NCBI RefSeq assembly: GCF_026723865.1
Contig: NZ_CP113529.1
Coordinates: 4,464,001 to 4,528,000, forward strand
Source: Mycobacterium sp. Aquia_216
Lineage (GTDB): Bacteria > Actinomycetota > Actinomycetes > Mycobacteriales > Mycobacteriaceae
Direction of reading: 5' to 3'
DNA: 64,000 nucleotides
Below are positions 36,091 through 45,709 of the stretch, in pieces. The position numbers and the translations under genes were made by a program. The notes beneath the pieces were generated by a model. That model was not told the origin of the DNA and did no database searches. It saw only the letters and a program-made list of their open reading frames with translations. How positions within the stretch are numbered: position 1 is the stretch's first letter; the number at the start of each line of letters is the position of its first letter.

Positions 36091-36933
36091 ATGATCGAGA
36101 TCACCCTGCTGGGAACCGGCGGTCCCATCCCCGACCCGAACCGCGCGGGACCGGCGACGCTGGTGCGGGCCGGCGGCCAGGTGTTCCTGGTGGACTGCGG
36201 GCGCGGCGTCCTTCAGCGTGCGGCGGCCGTCGGCGTGGGCGCCGCCGGCTTGTCGGCGCTGCTGCTCACTCATCTGCACAGCGACCACATCGGCGATCTC
36301 GGCGACCTGCTGATCACGCGTTGGATCACCACGTTCACCCCCGATCCCGCGCCGTTCCCGATCATCGGGCCGCCAGGCACCGCGGAGACGGTCGAGGCCA
36401 CGCTGAAGGCGTTCGGCCACGACATCGGTTACCGGATCGCCCATCACGACGACCTGAACACGCCACCGCTGATCGAGGTGCACGAACACACCGAGGGCCC
36501 GGTGTGGGACCGCGACGGCGTCTCGATTCGGGTGGCGCCCACCGACCACCGGCCGGTGGCACCGACCATCGGGTTCCGGGTCGACTCCGACGGCGCCTCG
36601 GTGGTGCTGGCCGGCGACACGGTCCCGTGCGCCGGCCTGGACGAGTTGGCGGCCGGGGCAGGTGCGTTGGTACACACCGTGATCCGCAAGGACATCGTCA
36701 CTCAGATCCCGCAGCAGCGGCTGCAGGACATCTGCGACTACCACTCGTCGGTCGAACAAGCCGCGGCGACCGCGGCCCGCGCCGGGGTCGACACGTTGGT
36801 CATGACCCACTATGTGCCGGCGCTGGTACCCGGCCAGGAAGAACAGTGGCGGACCCTGGCCGCCTCGGGATTCGGCGGGCGGATCGAACTCGGCGACGAC
36901 TTGCATCGGGTCGAAGTAAAGCCGCGGCCATAG
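36091..36933 (+). CDS. RNase Z/arylsulfatase-like metallo-beta-lactamase fold hydrolase
   Basis: The product is 280 residues from the ATG at 36091 (a TTG five codons upstream is possible). The metal-binding motif [11 protein letters not shown] and further ligands in PTDHRP, LAGDT and MTHYVPAL place it in the beta-CASP-free RNase Z-like group of the metallo-beta-lactamase superfamily. The flexible exosite arm of true tRNase Z is not evident, so a role in tRNA 3'-processing is uncertain. It corresponds to Rv2407. In M. tuberculosis the next gene is PE24, absent here. Confidence 0.87.
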   Translation: MIEITLLGTGGPIPDPNRAGPATLVRAGGQVFLVDCGRGVLQRAAAVGVGAAGLSALLLTHLHSDHIGDLGDLLITRWITTFTPDPAPFPIIGPPGTAETVEATLKAFGHDIGYRIAHHDDLNTPPLIEVHEHTEGPVWDRDGVSIRVAPTDHRPVAPTIGFRVDSDGASVVLAGDTVPCAGLDELAAGAGALVHTVIRKDIVTQIPQQRLQDICDYHSSVEQAAATAARAGVDTLVMTHYVPALVPGQEEQWRTLAASGFGGRIELGDDLHRVEVKPRP

Positions 36934-36956
36934 CTTTTTCGGCCGCAACGGTGTCG

Positions 36957-37796
36957 CTAGGCCAGTCGGGTGACCTCCACGACCACATCGAGATCGGTCG
37001 CGCCCTGCCCCGAGTAGATGCCCTTCAGCGGGGCCACATCGGTGTAGTCGCGGCCGACGCCCACGCTGATGTATTGCTCGGTGATCTCGGTGTCGTTGGT
37101 GGGGTCGTAGTTCCACCAGCCACCGGTCCAGGCCTGTACCCACGCGTGACTTCGGCCGTCCACGGTGTCCCCGATGACGGCGTCGCGCTTGGGATGCAGG
37201 TAGCCGGACACGTAGCGGGCCGGAATTCCCATGTCGCGCAACAGCATTAGCGAAAGGTGGACAAAATCCTGGCAGACACCCTTGCCGTCCTTCAGGGCAT
37301 CGAGCCCGGAGGACCGGACCCCGGTGGTTCCCGGGAGGTAGTCCAGCTCTTCGTGCACCCAGCTCGCCGCGGCGATGACGGCTTCCTGCGGCTCATGGCT
37401 TTTGACGATCCTCCTGCCGATGGATCGAAGGCGCTTGCTTACCGGCGTGTACTCCGTGGGCTGGAGCAATTCGTCGAACCGATCAATCACGGCCGCGGAC
37501 TGCAGGTCGCTCCAGCTGACATCCTTCGCGGCCGGCTCTGGCTGCTCGGTCTCGACGACCGACGAGGACGTCACCGTCAGATCGGTGTGCGGTGCGTGCA
37601 AGTCGAACGCCGTGACGGCGGTGCCCCAGTAGTCGATGTAGCGGTAGGACCGGGTTGCCGGAATCGTTTCGACACGGTTGAGGATCACGTTTTGCCGCGT
37701 GTCGGAACTCGGGGTCAGCCGGGCCTCATTATAGGAGGCGGTCACCGGCGACTGGTAGGCAAACCCGGTCGTGTGCACCACGCGCAGCCGCCACAT
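36957..37796 (-). CDS. Transglutaminase-like domain protein
   Basis: The product is 279 residues. The N-terminal beta domain (MWRLRVVHTTGFAY to about 150) precedes a transglutaminase/cysteine-protease core with Cys in GKGVCQDFVHLSL, His in GRSHAWVQAW and Asp in NYDPTND. The gene overlaps the upstream alpha-E gene (ATGA), and with the ATP-grasp gene at 38788 forms the conserved Rv2409c-2411c trio. In this gene family the three proteins are thought to act together, perhaps in making or cutting a peptide-like product; the substrate is unknown. Confidence 0.92.
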   Translation of the reverse strand: MWRLRVVHTTGFAYQSPVTASYNEARLTPSSDTRQNVILNRVETIPATRSYRYIDYWGTAVTAFDLHAPHTDLTVTSSSVVETEQPEPAAKDVSWSDLQSAAVIDRFDELLQPTEYTPVSKRLRSIGRRIVKSHEPQEAVIAAASWVHEELDYLPGTTGVRSSGLDALKDGKGVCQDFVHLSLMLLRDMGIPARYVSGYLHPKRDAVIGDTVDGRSHAWVQAWTGGWWNYDPTNDTEITEQYISVGVGRDYTDVAPLKGIYSGQGATDLDVVVEVTRLA

Positions 37797-38770
37797 CAGG
37801 TATCTCCGTTCCGCACGACCAGGCCGGTATGACCGGCATCCGACCACGCCACCCACGGCGTGACATGGAAGTACTGCAGCGACAACGCATCTCCGACATC
37901 TCGGCAGGTCGTCTGCAAGCCGTCCAGACGAGTCTCCAGAGTGTCGAGCAACACCCCCGGTGGCAGGAACTCCAGTTCGCTGCGGGCCTGCCCAAGCAGG
38001 CGCTGCGCTTCGGCGGTGGCCCCCACCCGGCTCGTCGGGTCACGCACCAACTCGTCGATGCTTTCTTCGGCCAGCTTCAGCGAATAGAAGACCGATCGCG
38101 GGAAGAGCCGATCGAGCATCATGAACTCGACCACCCGGCCCGCGTCCAACACCCCGCGATAGGTGCGCAAATAAGTATCGTGGGCACCGGCCGAACGCAG
38201 TAGTGTCACCCAGGCCGGGGAAGACGCGCTGTCCCCCACCCGAGACAGCAAGAGCCGCACCGTCATGTCCACGCGCTCGATCGCACGGCCTAACAACATG
38301 AATCGGTAGCCGTCGTCCCGCGACAGGGTCGAGTCGGCCAGCCCGGCGAACATCGCGGCCCTGCCTTCGATGAAAGACAGAAACTCATGTGGCCCAAGGC
38401 GTTTGGCGGCGCGTTCACGTTCGGGCAGGGCATTGTAAGTGGTGTTGAGGCACTCCCAGATTTCGATGGACGTCACTTCGCGCGCCGACTTGGCGTTTTC
38501 GCGCGCCGCCGTGATCGCGTCGACGATCGAGCAGCCGCCCTTGTCGTGGGTGCTGTAGGCGACCAGATCGGTCAACGACCAGACATCCAAGTCGTGATCC
38601 GGGGGCTCGATGCCGAGCACTCGCAGCAGCAGCCGCGATGCCTGGTCGGGATCGACGCTGGAGTCCTCCAGCAATTGATGCAACGCCACATCCAGAATGC
38701 GCGCGGTGTCATCAGCCCGCTCTACGTAGCGGCCAATCCAGTAGAGCGCCTCGGCATTTCGGGCCAACAT
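37796..38770 (-). CDS. Alpha-E domain protein
   Basis: A 324-residue, largely helical protein beginning MLARNAEALYWIGRYVERADDTARIL, the hallmark of alpha-E (DUF403) proteins. It continues with DGYRFMLLGRAIERVDMTVRLLLSRV and FLMLDRLFPRSV-like FMMLDRLFPRSVFYSL. Proteins of this family are always found beside circularly permuted ATP-grasp and transglutaminase-like genes, as here. The biochemical role is not established. It starts 17 bases after the ATP-grasp stop. Confidence 0.92.
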   Translation of the reverse strand: MLARNAEALYWIGRYVERADDTARILDVALHQLLEDSSVDPDQASRLLLRVLGIEPPDHDLDVWSLTDLVAYSTHDKGGCSIVDAITAARENAKSAREVTSIEIWECLNTTYNALPERERAAKRLGPHEFLSFIEGRAAMFAGLADSTLSRDDGYRFMLLGRAIERVDMTVRLLLSRVGDSASSPAWVTLLRSAGAHDTYLRTYRGVLDAGRVVEFMMLDRLFPRSVFYSLKLAEESIDELVRDPTSRVGATAEAQRLLGQARSELEFLPPGVLLDTLETRLDGLQTTCRDVGDALSLQYFHVTPWVAWSDAGHTGLVVRNGDT

Positions 38771-38787
38771 CAGCGGACCGTCCTCTG

Positions 38788-40488
38788 CTATTGCTGCTGT
38801 TTTTGCTTTTGCTTTTGCTTTTGCTTGTGCGGGGATTTCTCCTCGTGCGGGTGCTCACCGTGCGACGGCTGATGCTGTGTCGACCCCGGCGAGTCGTCGG
38901 CCTCCGGGTCCGACTTGGATTTCGGCAACGACCGGACGACCTCGGCGGCGCCCAGCTCACGGTCGGCGGCCGACGCCCGCGGCACCAGCACCCAGGTGTC
39001 CTTGGAGCCACCACCCTGGCTGGAGTTGACCACCCGCGAGCCCTCGACCAGGGCCACCCGGCTCAGTCCACCCGGTAGCACCCACACCTCGTTGCCGTCG
39101 TTGACCGCGAACGGCCGTAGGTCCACATAACGCGGTGCGAGTGTGTTGCCGATCTGCGTCGGCACGGTCGACAGCTCCATCATCGGCTGGGCAATCCAGC
39201 TCCGAGGGTCGTCGCGAATCTTCTTGCTGACGGCCGCCAGTTCTTTCTCGGAGGCTTCCGGACCGAAGACGATGCCGTAGCCGCCCGATCCCTCGACGGG
39301 CTTGATGACCAACTCGCCGACCCGGTCGAGCACCTCCTCGCGTTCGTCGTCCAACCAGCAGCGGAAGGTATCGACGTTGGCCAGCAGCGGCTTCTCGCCC
39401 AGGTAGTACTCGATCATCGTCGGCACATAGGTGTAGACCAGCTTGTCGTCGCCGACGCCGTTGCCGATCGCGCTGGAGATCACGACATTGCCGGCGCGGG
39501 CGGCGTTGACCAAACCGGCCACCCCCAGCACCGAGTCGGCGCGGAACTGCAGCGGATCGAGGTAGATGTCGTCGATGCGCCGGTAGATGACGTCGACCTG
39601 GCGCTCACCCTCGGTGGTGCGCATGTACACCTGGTTGTCGCGGCAGAACAGGTCGCGTCCCTCGACGAGTTCGACACCCATCTGCCGGGCGAGCAGCGAA
39701 TGCTCGAAGTACGCCGAGTTGTAGACACCGGGGGTCAGCACCACCACGGTCGGGTCGGCCTCGTTGGTGGCCGCGGAGTTGCGCAACGCCCGCAGCAGGT
39801 GCGAGGCGTAGTCGTCGACGGCACGCACCCGGTGGGTGGCGAACAGGTTCGGGAAGACCCGCGCCATCGTGCGCCGGTTCTCCATCACGTACGACACGCC
39901 CGAGGGTGAGCGCAGGTTGTCCTCGAGAACCCGCCAGGTGCCTTTCTCATCGCGGATCAAGTCGATGCCGGCGACGTGGATGCGGACGCCGTTGGGCGGG
40001 ACGATACCCACGGCCTGGCGGTGAAAGTGCTCGCAGGAGGTGACCAAGCGACGCGGGATGACCCCGTCGTTCAGGATCTCCTGATCCCCGTAGATGTCGT
40101 CGAGGTACATCTCGAGGGCTCTGACACGTTGCACGATGCCGCGCTCGAGCCGGTTCCACTCGGCCGCCGAAATCACCCGCGGCACCAGGTCCAGCGGAAA
40201 GGGCCGCTCCTGGCCCGACAGGGAAAACGTGATGCCCTGGTCGATGAACGCACGGGCCAGCGCTTCGGCGCGGGCCCGCAGGTCCGACGCGTCCGACGGC
40301 GCGAGTTCGGCATAGATGCCCTTGTACAAGGCACGGACGTTGCCCTGGGCATCGAACATTTCATCGAAGGCCATCGCGTAGACGTCGGACGTGTTGTACC
40401 CGCCGAAGATGCGCTCGGAGCGCGCCTGCGCCCGTGCCGCGCCGCGCGAACCCCGCCGGGCCTTTTCAACCTGGTTCGGAAGACTCAC
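38788..40488 (-). CDS. Circularly permuted ATP-grasp type 2 protein
   Basis: The product has 566 residues. The body (GYNTSDVYAMAFDEMFDAQGNVRALYKGIYAEL; RIHVAGIDLIRDEKGTWRVLEDNLRSPSGVSYVMENR; LVIKPVEGSGGYGIVFGPEAS; SWIAQPMMELSTVPTQIG) is typical of the circularly permuted ATP-grasp family (Rv2411c). Such folds usually ligate a carboxylate to an amine using ATP. The last 60 residues are low-complexity and end in an alternating Lys-Gln tract ((KQ)5 then QQ) encoded by a hexanucleotide microsatellite. The first gene of the trio, divergent from rpsT. Confidence 0.92.
   Translation of the reverse strand: MSLPNQVEKARRGSRGAARAQARSERIFGGYNTSDVYAMAFDEMFDAQGNVRALYKGIYAELAPSDASDLRARAEALARAFIDQGITFSLSGQERPFPLDLVPRVISAAEWNRLERGIVQRVRALEMYLDDIYGDQEILNDGVIPRRLVTSCEHFHRQAVGIVPPNGVRIHVAGIDLIRDEKGTWRVLEDNLRSPSGVSYVMENRRTMARVFPNLFATHRVRAVDDYASHLLRALRNSAATNEADPTVVVLTPGVYNSAYFEHSLLARQMGVELVEGRDLFCRDNQVYMRTTEGERQVDVIYRRIDDIYLDPLQFRADSVLGVAGLVNAARAGNVVISSAIGNGVGDDKLVYTYVPTMIEYYLGEKPLLANVDTFRCWLDDEREEVLDRVGELVIKPVEGSGGYGIVFGPEASEKELAAVSKKIRDDPRSWIAQPMMELSTVPTQIGNTLAPRYVDLRPFAVNDGNEVWVLPGGLSRVALVEGSRVVNSSQGGGSKDTWVLVPRASAADRELGAAEVVRSLPKSKSDPEADDSPGSTQHQPSHGEHPHEEKSPHKQKQKQKQKQQQ
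38792..38826 (-). repeat. Hexanucleotide microsatellite at the 3' end of the ATP-grasp gene
   Basis: On the minus strand the unit AAGCAA recurs about five times, slightly degenerate at both ends, and encodes the terminal KQKQKQKQKQQQ. It is AT-rich within a GC-rich gene and sits immediately before the stop codon. Copy-number change would alter the tail length without affecting the frame. Confidence 0.85.
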
Positions 40489-40557
40489 TTTTAGGATGCT
40501 GCCTCACATTGCGGTTATGGCAGGCCACGAGTTCCCGTTTTGGGAGAAAACGTAACC

Positions 40558-40577
40558 GACTGCTAACCTGAGCAGTC
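40558..40577 (+). promoter_or_regulatory. Inverted repeat overlapping a candidate rpsT promoter
   Basis: GACTGCT and AGCAGTC form a perfect 7-bp inverted repeat around a 6-base loop. The string TAACCT (40563-40568) inside it fits a -10 box. It lies 66 bases upstream of rpsT and could be an operator or an RNA hairpin in the leader. Confidence 0.4.
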
Positions 40578-40643
40578 GCAATAGGGTGTGGGGCGCCCCC
40601 GAAACGACACCGCAAATACCTAATCGACGAAGGACAGTTCCGC

Positions 40644-40904
40644 GTGGCCAACATCAAGTCGCAGCAGAAGCGCATCAAGACCAACGAGAGCGCCCGTCTG
40701 CGCAACAAGTCGGTGAAATCCTCGCTGCGCACCGCCGTGCGCGCACTCCGCGAGGCTGTTGAGGCCGGCGACAAGGAAAAGGCCACGGAGTTGTTGGTGT
40801 CCACCAACCGCAAGCTGGACAAGGCTGCCACCAAGGGCGTCATCCACAAGAACCAGGCCGCCAACAAGAAGTCGGCGCTGGCGCGGTCCCTCAACAAGAT
40901 CTGA
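40644..40904 (+). CDS. rpsT: 30S ribosomal protein S20
   Basis: The 86-residue basic protein starts at a GTG (AAGGACA site upstream) with the S20 signature [21 protein letters not shown] and a C-terminal [19 protein letters not shown] segment. It binds 16S rRNA in the small subunit. Corresponds to Rv2412. Convergent with holA (16-base gap). Confidence 0.98.
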   Translation: MANIKSQQKRIKTNESARLRNKSVKSSLRTAVRALREAVEAGDKEKATELLVSTNRKLDKAATKGVIHKNQAANKKSALARSLNKI

Positions 40905-40920
40905 GCCCGGGCGTCCCTAT

Positions 40921-41889
40921 TCAGCGGCTCCGATCGGCCACCAGCTCGGCCACCTCTCGCACCGCGGATTCCAGCGCATAATCGGCGTCCGCGGCCGCTC
41001 CCTTCACATTGGCGTTGAGTTGCGCCACCACTCTCATCGCGGTTGCCACACTGTCGCGTGACCAGCGCCGGGCCTGCTTCTGCGCTTTCTGCACCCGCCA
41101 GGGTGGCATCCCCAACTGCCCGGCCAGGCGATACGGGTCGCCGGAGAGCGGACCCACCCGGCCGATCGTGTGGATGGCTTCGGCCAGCGCGTCGGCCAGC
41201 ACCACCAGCGGCTCGCCGCGCATCATTGCCCACCGCAGCGCCTCGGTCGCCCCCGCGACATCGCCGGCCACGGCCTTGTCCGCGATATCGAAGCCCTTCA
41301 CCTCCGCTTTGCCGCTGTGATAGCGGCGGACCGCGGCCTCGTCCACCACACCGCCGGTGTCGGCGACCAGCTGCGAGCAGGCTGAGGCCAGCTCACGCAC
41401 GTCGGAGCCGACCGCATCCAGCAAGGCGGTGACGGTCTCCTCGTCGACCTTGACTCGGAGCGCGCGAAACTCCCTGCGGATGAAGTCCACGCGTTCGCTC
41501 AACTTGGTGATCCGTCCGCAGGGATGCACCTGGGCGCCGAGCGACTTCAGCTGGTCGGCCAGCGCCTTGGCGCGCCCGCCGCCGGAGTGCACCACCACCA
41601 ATATCGTGCCCGCCGGTAGGTCGGCGGCGGCCGCAGCGACCATAGCGACCGTGTCCTTGCCCGCTTCGGCCGCGGCCTCGAGCACGACGACGCGTTCCTC
41701 GGCGAACAGCGATGGGCTCAGCAGCTCGGCGAGCTCGTAGGTACCGACGTCGCCGGCCCGCATCCGATTCACCGGAACGTCGTCGGTGCCGGCGCGTTTG
41801 CGCGCCGCGCGCAGCACGTCGGCCACGGCCCGTTCGACCAGCAGATCCTCGTCTCCCAGGACCAAGTGCAACGGCGAAGCCTCGCTCAC
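40921..41889 (-). CDS. holA: DNA polymerase III delta subunit (HolA)
   Basis: A 322-residue protein with the delta-subunit layout: N-terminal [20 protein letters not shown], a region [33 protein letters not shown], the central [29 protein letters not shown] and a C-terminal collar domain ([29 protein letters not shown]). It opens the sliding clamp within the clamp loader. The start overlaps the comEC stop by four bases. Corresponds to Rv2413c. Confidence 0.95.
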   Translation of the reverse strand: MSEASPLHLVLGDEDLLVERAVADVLRAARKRAGTDDVPVNRMRAGDVGTYELAELLSPSLFAEERVVVLEAAAEAGKDTVAMVAAAAADLPAGTILVVVHSGGGRAKALADQLKSLGAQVHPCGRITKLSERVDFIRREFRALRVKVDEETVTALLDAVGSDVRELASACSQLVADTGGVVDEAAVRRYHSGKAEVKGFDIADKAVAGDVAGATEALRWAMMRGEPLVVLADALAEAIHTIGRVGPLSGDPYRLAGQLGMPPWRVQKAQKQARRWSRDSVATAMRVVAQLNANVKGAAADADYALESAVREVAELVADRSR

Positions 41890-43502
41890 CCCACGATGGT
41901 GTCACGAAGGGCCGACCAGTCCGCTCTGGGATCCAGCAGCTCCGACGCCGACCAGGCCAGCACGCACACCACCGCGACCAGGCCGGCTGCCCGGGCCGAC
42001 GCGCGGAACCAGGGGTGCCGCCACAGCAGCAGGGCCAGCGCAAGCAGCAGGGCCGTGGCACAGCCGACCAGCAGCACACCGGCGAGACCGTCGGGTACCG
42101 GCACCGTCGCGGCGGGCACGCCGGCCGCAAGGTGCGCCACCTTCGATACCCACCACACTTCCGGTCCGGTGAAACGCATCAGCAGCTGCGCGCCGGGCGG
42201 CCACGGCACGCACAAAACGGCCGCCGCGCTGCCCAGCACCGTGATCGGTGCGATGACGGGCGCCGCGGCCAGGTTGGCCGCCACGGCCACCAGGCTGAAC
42301 CGACCCGAGATCCCGGCGACCAGTGGCGCGGTCACCACCTGCGCGGCCAACGCAACCGCGAGTCCATCCGCCAGCGGCTTGGGGCAGCCTCTGGCGGCCA
42401 GGCGCCGCGACCAGACCGGCGCGACGGCGACCAGCGCGCCGGTCGCCAGCACCGACAGCGCGAAGCCGGCATCGACAGCCAGCTGGGGTGCGACGGCGAG
42501 CAATATCAGTACCGCGGCCGACAGCGCCGGAATCGCTTGCCGCCGACGTGAAGTCAGCATCCCTGCCAGCGCGATGGCACCCATCACGGCCGCTCGCAAC
42601 ACACTCGCCGTCGGCTGGACGACGATCACGAAGGCCAGCAGTGCCACACCGGCGAGCAGCACGGCCGCCCGCGGGCCGATCAGCCGGGCGGAGAACAGCA
42701 CCGCCGCGCACACGATCGTGACGTTGGCTCCCGATACGGCCGTCAGATGCGTCATTCCGGCCGCACGGAATTCACGGCCGGTGTCGGCGGAGACCGCCGA
42801 GGTGTCACCGAGGACCAAAGCCGGCAACATCGCCGCCTGCCCGGCGGGCAGAACTTCACGCGCGGTGGCGGCGAACCTGCCGCGCACCGCGTGTGCGGCA
42901 CGTTGCACCGCACCGGCCCGTCCCAGCGCGGGCCGACCCGCCGCGTTGAGCACCGCGACCGTCAGGTCGTGGCGAGCGGGACGGCTGATGCGCGCGGAAA
43001 ACCGCACCGGCTGGCCCACCGTCACGTCGAAGTCCGATGCCCGCGCGAAAACGGTTACCCGGCCGGATATCTCGTCATCACGCAGCCGCTGCAGCGTGGC
43101 TCGAAACATCAGCCGTCCGGAACCCAACGACAGCGCACTCTCGCTGGGCGTCACCGTCACCGGGGCAACCGACCCGAATGCCGCGGTGATCGGGTGGCGA
43201 GCCACGGCGTCGGCGCGCAGTGCGATCGCGAATCCAAATCCCGCGCCGACCACACCGATGGCCGCCAGGCCGGCACTCACGGCCCGCAGCCCGGGGTTTC
43301 GGCCGGCCCGGCGCCATGCGTAGCCGGCCAGCGTCCCGGCCGCGACGACCAACGCCACGCAGCACCAGGCCAGCACCCGGCCGACCGGCCACACGATGCC
43401 GGAGGCGGTGACGGTCCAGCCGGTGAGTGCCGCGGGGACCAGCCGCACATCGACCTGGGCGAGCACCGCGGGAACTCGCGGCGGCGCGATGGTGTCAGAC
43501 AC
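41886..43502 (-). CDS. comEC: ComEC/Rec2-family membrane protein (without the metallo-beta-lactamase domain)
   Basis: The 538-residue polytopic protein has an N-terminal OB-like region ([23 protein letters not shown]) and a competence domain with [38 protein letters not shown], the conserved ComEC signature, followed by about eight membrane segments. The C-terminal metallo-beta-lactamase domain of B. subtilis ComEC is missing, as in the mycobacterial protein Rv2414c. ComEC forms the DNA-uptake channel in competent bacteria; its role in mycobacteria is unproven. It overlaps both comEA and holA. Confidence 0.92.
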   Translation of the reverse strand: MSDTIAPPRVPAVLAQVDVRLVPAALTGWTVTASGIVWPVGRVLAWCCVALVVAAGTLAGYAWRRAGRNPGLRAVSAGLAAIGVVGAGFGFAIALRADAVARHPITAAFGSVAPVTVTPSESALSLGSGRLMFRATLQRLRDDEISGRVTVFARASDFDVTVGQPVRFSARISRPARHDLTVAVLNAAGRPALGRAGAVQRAAHAVRGRFAATAREVLPAGQAAMLPALVLGDTSAVSADTGREFRAAGMTHLTAVSGANVTIVCAAVLFSARLIGPRAAVLLAGVALLAFVIVVQPTASVLRAAVMGAIALAGMLTSRRRQAIPALSAAVLILLAVAPQLAVDAGFALSVLATGALVAVAPVWSRRLAARGCPKPLADGLAVALAAQVVTAPLVAGISGRFSLVAVAANLAAAPVIAPITVLGSAAAVLCVPWPPGAQLLMRFTGPEVWWVSKVAHLAAGVPAATVPVPDGLAGVLLVGCATALLLALALLLWRHPWFRASARAAGLVAVVCVLAWSASELLDPRADWSALRDTIVG

Positions 43503-44346
43503 GGACCAGCGCGCGCAGTTTGTCCAGCCGCGATGGCCCGATGCCGTCGACGTCGGCGAGCTGGTCGACGCTGGTGAACTTGCCGTTGGCCTGCCGCCAC
43601 GCGATGATCGCGGCGGCGGTGACCGGCCCGACTCCGGGCAGCGCGTCCAGCTGCTCCACCGTCGCGGTATTGAGGTCGACCACCTCGGCCGCCTTCGGCC
43701 TCCCGGATCCCTGGACCGACCCCGTCGGCGCCGGCGTCTTGGTTCCCGGGGCCGAGCCGCCGGTCACCGAGCTGCCCAGCGCAGCGGGCTGCCCCGCCAC
43801 GGGGGCCAGCCCGACCACGATCTGTTCGCCGTCACCAAGCGGACGGGCCATGTTCAGTCCGATGGTGTCAGCGCCGTCCACCGCTCCCCCGGCGGCCTGC
43901 ACGGCATCGGCAACCCGCGCGCCGGGCGTCAGCGTGAACAGGCCGGGCTTGTGCACCAGTCCCACCACGCTGACCACCACCGGGCGGTCCGGACCGGGAC
44001 TCGCCGAGGACTTGGGGCTTGCCGTGGACGCCTTCTCGACCGGCGGCAGTTTCGCCGACATCACCGGCGCGGGCTGGTCGCGGATCAGCGTGAATATCGT
44101 GATCAGCACCGCCAGGGCGGCCACCACCGCCAATGCGATCGCACCGGCGCGACCCGGATCGGCACGCATCCGGGCCAGCCAGCCTCCGCCCTCGGAAGCG
44201 TCGGGAACCCAGCGCGGGAGCAACGAGTTCTGATCCTCATCCGGTGCGTCCGCGTCGGCTTGCGAGTTCGGATTGTCAGCGGGATTGACATCCGGGTCGG
44301 CGCCGAGCCGTCGGTGCAGTCGCTCGGCGGGAAGTTCTGTTCGCAT
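43495..44346 (-). CDS. comEA: ComEA-like helix-hairpin-helix DNA-binding protein
   Basis: The product is 283 residues: a cytosolic N-terminus, one membrane segment at about 68-88, a Pro/Ser-rich linker, an SLBB-type domain (VVVSVVGLVHKPGLFTLTPGARVADAV) and a C-terminal pair of helix-hairpin-helix motifs (VDLNTATVEQLDALPGVGPVTAAAIIAWRQ and the matching FTSVDQLADVDGIGPSRLDKLR). ComEA binds incoming double-stranded DNA outside the membrane. This is the last gene of the block shared with M. tuberculosis (Rv2415c); eis and degV, which follow there, are not in the window. Confidence 0.93.
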   Translation of the reverse strand: MRTELPAERLHRRLGADPDVNPADNPNSQADADAPDEDQNSLLPRWVPDASEGGGWLARMRADPGRAGAIALAVVAALAVLITIFTLIRDQPAPVMSAKLPPVEKASTASPKSSASPGPDRPVVVSVVGLVHKPGLFTLTPGARVADAVQAAGGAVDGADTIGLNMARPLGDGEQIVVGLAPVAGQPAALGSSVTGGSAPGTKTPAPTGSVQGSGRPKAAEVVDLNTATVEQLDALPGVGPVTAAAIIAWRQANGKFTSVDQLADVDGIGPSRLDKLRALVRV

Positions 44347-44541
44347 GCGCCGACGGTAGGTGCACCGGCCGCCATCACGGTCGCGACCGACGGCACCTCG
44401 ACCGCCGGCTGTGGATTAACCGGAGGCTGTGCACAGATACAGCAGCGGATGGGTCAAGATGGAACTCGGAGCGCACGACCGGACGCAACGCCCAACGTCG
44501 GAAAGCGGTCGCCACGCTCAACACCAGGCGAAGGAGTCTGC

Positions 44542-45702
44542 ATGCAACTGGCGCTCACACCGGAGGAAGCCGCGTTCCGCGACGAACTCCGCACCATCTT
44601 CACCACCAAGATTCCCCAGGAGATGCGCGACCGGGTACGCGCGGGCTCGGCGGAAGTGGTGCACGACGACGTGGTCACCAGCCACAAGATCCTGCACGAG
44701 CACGGTCTGGCGGTGCCGGGCTGGCCGGTCGAGTGGGGCGGCAAGGACTGGACACCCACCCAGCACCAGATCTGGGCCGACGAGCTGCAACTGGCCTGCG
44801 TCCCGGAGCCGCTGAACTTCAACACCAAAATGGTGGGCCCGGTGATCGCCGAATTCGGCTCGGAGGAAATCAAACAACGCTTCCTGCCCCCGACGGCCAG
44901 CCTCGACATCTGGTGGTGCCAGGGATTTTCCGAGCCCGAGGCCGGTTCGGACCTGGCATCGCTGCGGACCACCGCGGTCCGCGACGGCGACAGCTACGTC
45001 GTCAACGGCCAGAAGACCTGGACCACGCTCGGCCAGTACGCCGACTGGATCTTCTGCCTGGTTCGCACCGACCCGCAGGCGCCCAAGCGCCAGGCCGGAA
45101 TCTCGTTTCTGCTCTTCGACATGAAGACACCTGGCATCACGGTGCGTCCCATCAAGACGATCGACGGCGGCCACGAAGTCAACGAGTTGTTCTTCTCCGA
45201 CGTCCGGGTGCCCGCCAACCAGCTTGTCGGAGAAGAGAATCAGGGCTGGACATACGCGAAATTCCTACTGGGCAACGAACGCACCGGCATCGCCGGTGTG
45301 GGGCGGACCAAAGTGCGCCTCGCCGAGGTGAAGAGATTCGCCGCGGAAACCGGGGTGCTCGACGATCCGCTGTTCGCGGCCCGGCTGGCCGAGGCCGAAA
45401 ACGAGGTGCTGGCACTGGAACTCACCCAGGCGCGGGTGGTTACCGATTCCGCGGACGGGCAGCCCAACCCGGCTTCGTCGGTGCTCAAGCTGCGCGGCAG
45501 CCAGTTGCAGCAGGTGGCCACCGAGCTGCTGGTTGAGGTGGCCGGCCCTGACGCGCTGCCCGTCGACGGGGAAGGCATCTCGTCCCCGGACTGGGCACAA
45601 GGCAGTGCGCCGCGCTACCTCAACTACCGCAAGACGTCGATCTATGGCGGCAGTAGCGAAGTGCAGCGCAACATCATCGCGTCCACCATTCTCGGATTGT
45701 GA
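44542..45702 (+). CDS. Acyl-CoA dehydrogenase (FadE)
   Basis: The 386-residue protein starts at the ATG at 44542, 5 bases after AAGGAG; the longer open frame upstream is antisense to comEA. Acyl-CoA dehydrogenase features are WCQGFSEPEAGSDLASLRTTA in the middle domain, VNGQKTWTT, and the C-terminal SIYGGSSEVQRNIIASTILGL. It introduces an alpha-beta double bond into an acyl-CoA using FAD. It lies 7 bases upstream of a second, divergent FadE. Such adjacent pairs form alpha2beta2 enzymes in mycobacterial sterol degradation, so a heterotetramer is plausible. The substrate is unknown. Confidence 0.92.
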   Translation: MQLALTPEEAAFRDELRTIFTTKIPQEMRDRVRAGSAEVVHDDVVTSHKILHEHGLAVPGWPVEWGGKDWTPTQHQIWADELQLACVPEPLNFNTKMVGPVIAEFGSEEIKQRFLPPTASLDIWWCQGFSEPEAGSDLASLRTTAVRDGDSYVVNGQKTWTTLGQYADWIFCLVRTDPQAPKRQAGISFLLFDMKTPGITVRPIKTIDGGHEVNELFFSDVRVPANQLVGEENQGWTYAKFLLGNERTGIAGVGRTKVRLAEVKRFAAETGVLDDPLFAARLAEAENEVLALELTQARVVTDSADGQPNPASSVLKLRGSQLQQVATELLVEVAGPDALPVDGEGISSPDWAQGSAPRYLNYRKTSIYGGSSEVQRNIIASTILGL

Positions 45703-45709
45703 GGCAGCC

